Source of the DNA: an uncultured Oscillospiraceae bacterium
Lineage (GTDB): Bacteria > Bacillota > Clostridia > Oscillospirales > Acutalibacteraceae
NCBI GenBank assembly: GCA_900543215.1
Contig: UQQR01000027.1
Coordinates: 1 to 21,040, forward strand
Reading direction: 5' to 3'
DNA length: 21,040 nt
This document shows positions 20,883 through 21,040 of the stretch, in pieces. Every line of letters begins with the position of its first letter. Positions within the stretch are counted from its first letter, which is position 1. The translations under genes were made by a program, and so were the position numbers. A model generated the notes under the pieces. The model was given only the letters and a program-made list of their open reading frames with translations, searched no databases and was not told the origin of the DNA.

Positions 20883-20950
20883 ATGAAATAAAATTCGTTC
20901 TGTCATATGCCGCAGGCATAGTTCACTCATTCCGTAGGAACGAATTTCAT
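20883..20950. repeat. Nested palindromic intergenic repeat
   Basis: Outer arms AAATTCGTTC (20891-20900) and GAACGAATTT (20938-20947) are perfect inverted repeats, and partial ATGAAAT/TTTCAT symmetry continues outside. Inside lies a second perfect dyad, TATGCC-GCA-GGCATA (20906-20920). The phrase ATTCCGTAGGAACGAATTTCAT resembles intergenic repeat units I recall from gut Clostridia genomes. It has no open frame of note. It may be a dispersed palindromic element or a structured RNA; copy number cannot be judged from one window. Confidence 0.55.
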
Positions 20951-20952
20951 TG

Positions 20953-20984
20953 AAAAAGGACTTAACAAACGCTAAGTCCTTTTT
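20953..20984. terminator. Bidirectional hairpin terminator
   Basis: AAAAAGGACTTA (20953-20964) and TAAGTCCTTTTT (20973-20984) form a perfect 12-bp dyad with an 8-nt loop, U-rich on both strands. It may end a convergent gene entering from the right. The final 56 nt (20985-21040) contain a short dyad, AAGACAG (20992-20998) with CTGTCTT, but no gene I can support. Confidence 0.75.
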
Positions 20985-21040
20985 CTGTGAAGACAGGACA
21001 ATAGAGATGTTTTTGCGTTTTCGCTGTCTTGATTTGAACA

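Noticed and set aside
1..21040. CRISPR array, insertion sequence, riboswitch or defence genes
   Set aside because: No spaced direct repeats, transposase motifs, recognisable aptamer leaders or known defence domains were seen on either strand.

Overview
The window looks like a chromosomal segment of a Gram-positive, gut-type Clostridia bacterium, most likely Oscillospiraceae/Ruminococcaceae. The reasons are moderately low GC with strong GGAGG ribosome sites, a GlgC/GlgD pair for ADP-glucose synthesis, a compact Rrf2-IscS-IscU cluster, a lipobox lipoprotein, and many clean TTGnnn-17-TATAAT promoters. The genus cannot be fixed from the sequence alone.

Left edge (1-316): a small membrane-anchored protein on the minus strand runs off the window. 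It has its own sigma-A-type promoter at 288-316.

Phage-derived cassette (398-9306): eight tightly packed plus-strand genes encode the parts of a short-tailed-phage head. In order they are small terminase, large terminase, a 62-aa membrane protein, a scaffold-like protein, a major capsid protein with a C-terminal Ig-like domain, portal, head-tail adaptor, and a large hub/DNA-stabilisation-like protein. A hairpin terminator follows the capsid gene. The last phage-type gene is followed after 14 nt by a secreted glycosyl-hydrolase-like lipoprotein (GHL10/DUF187), and only then by a strong terminator. The window contains no integrase, repressor, replication, protease, tape-measure, fibre, holin or endolysin gene for this cassette. 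All frames are open. It is therefore either a compact remnant or a domesticated head module, and it is the most unusual thing here.

Glycogen block (9413-16679): a near-consensus promoter drives glgB. glgC, glgD and glgA follow (branching enzyme, ADP-glucose pyrophosphorylase catalytic and regulatory subunits, glycogen synthase). uppP (undecaprenyl-PP phosphatase) and a YfcE-like phosphodiesterase follow closely, and a terminator closes the unit.

Fe-S block (16681-18875): an Rrf2/IscR-type regulator with four clustered cysteines, then iscS and iscU. The regulator promoter and the iscS promoter carry the same dyad, AATTCC-N13-GGAATT, which suggests autoregulation and control of Fe-S assembly. 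The IscU-type scaffold has a five-cysteine tail.

Right end (18882-21040): tRNA-Ala(CGC) and a YifB/ComM-type AAA+ protein lie on the minus strand, and tRNA-Leu(CAA) on the plus strand. All three have readable promoters, and both tRNAs have terminators. The last 240 nt hold a nested palindromic repeat and a second strong hairpin but no recognisable gene.
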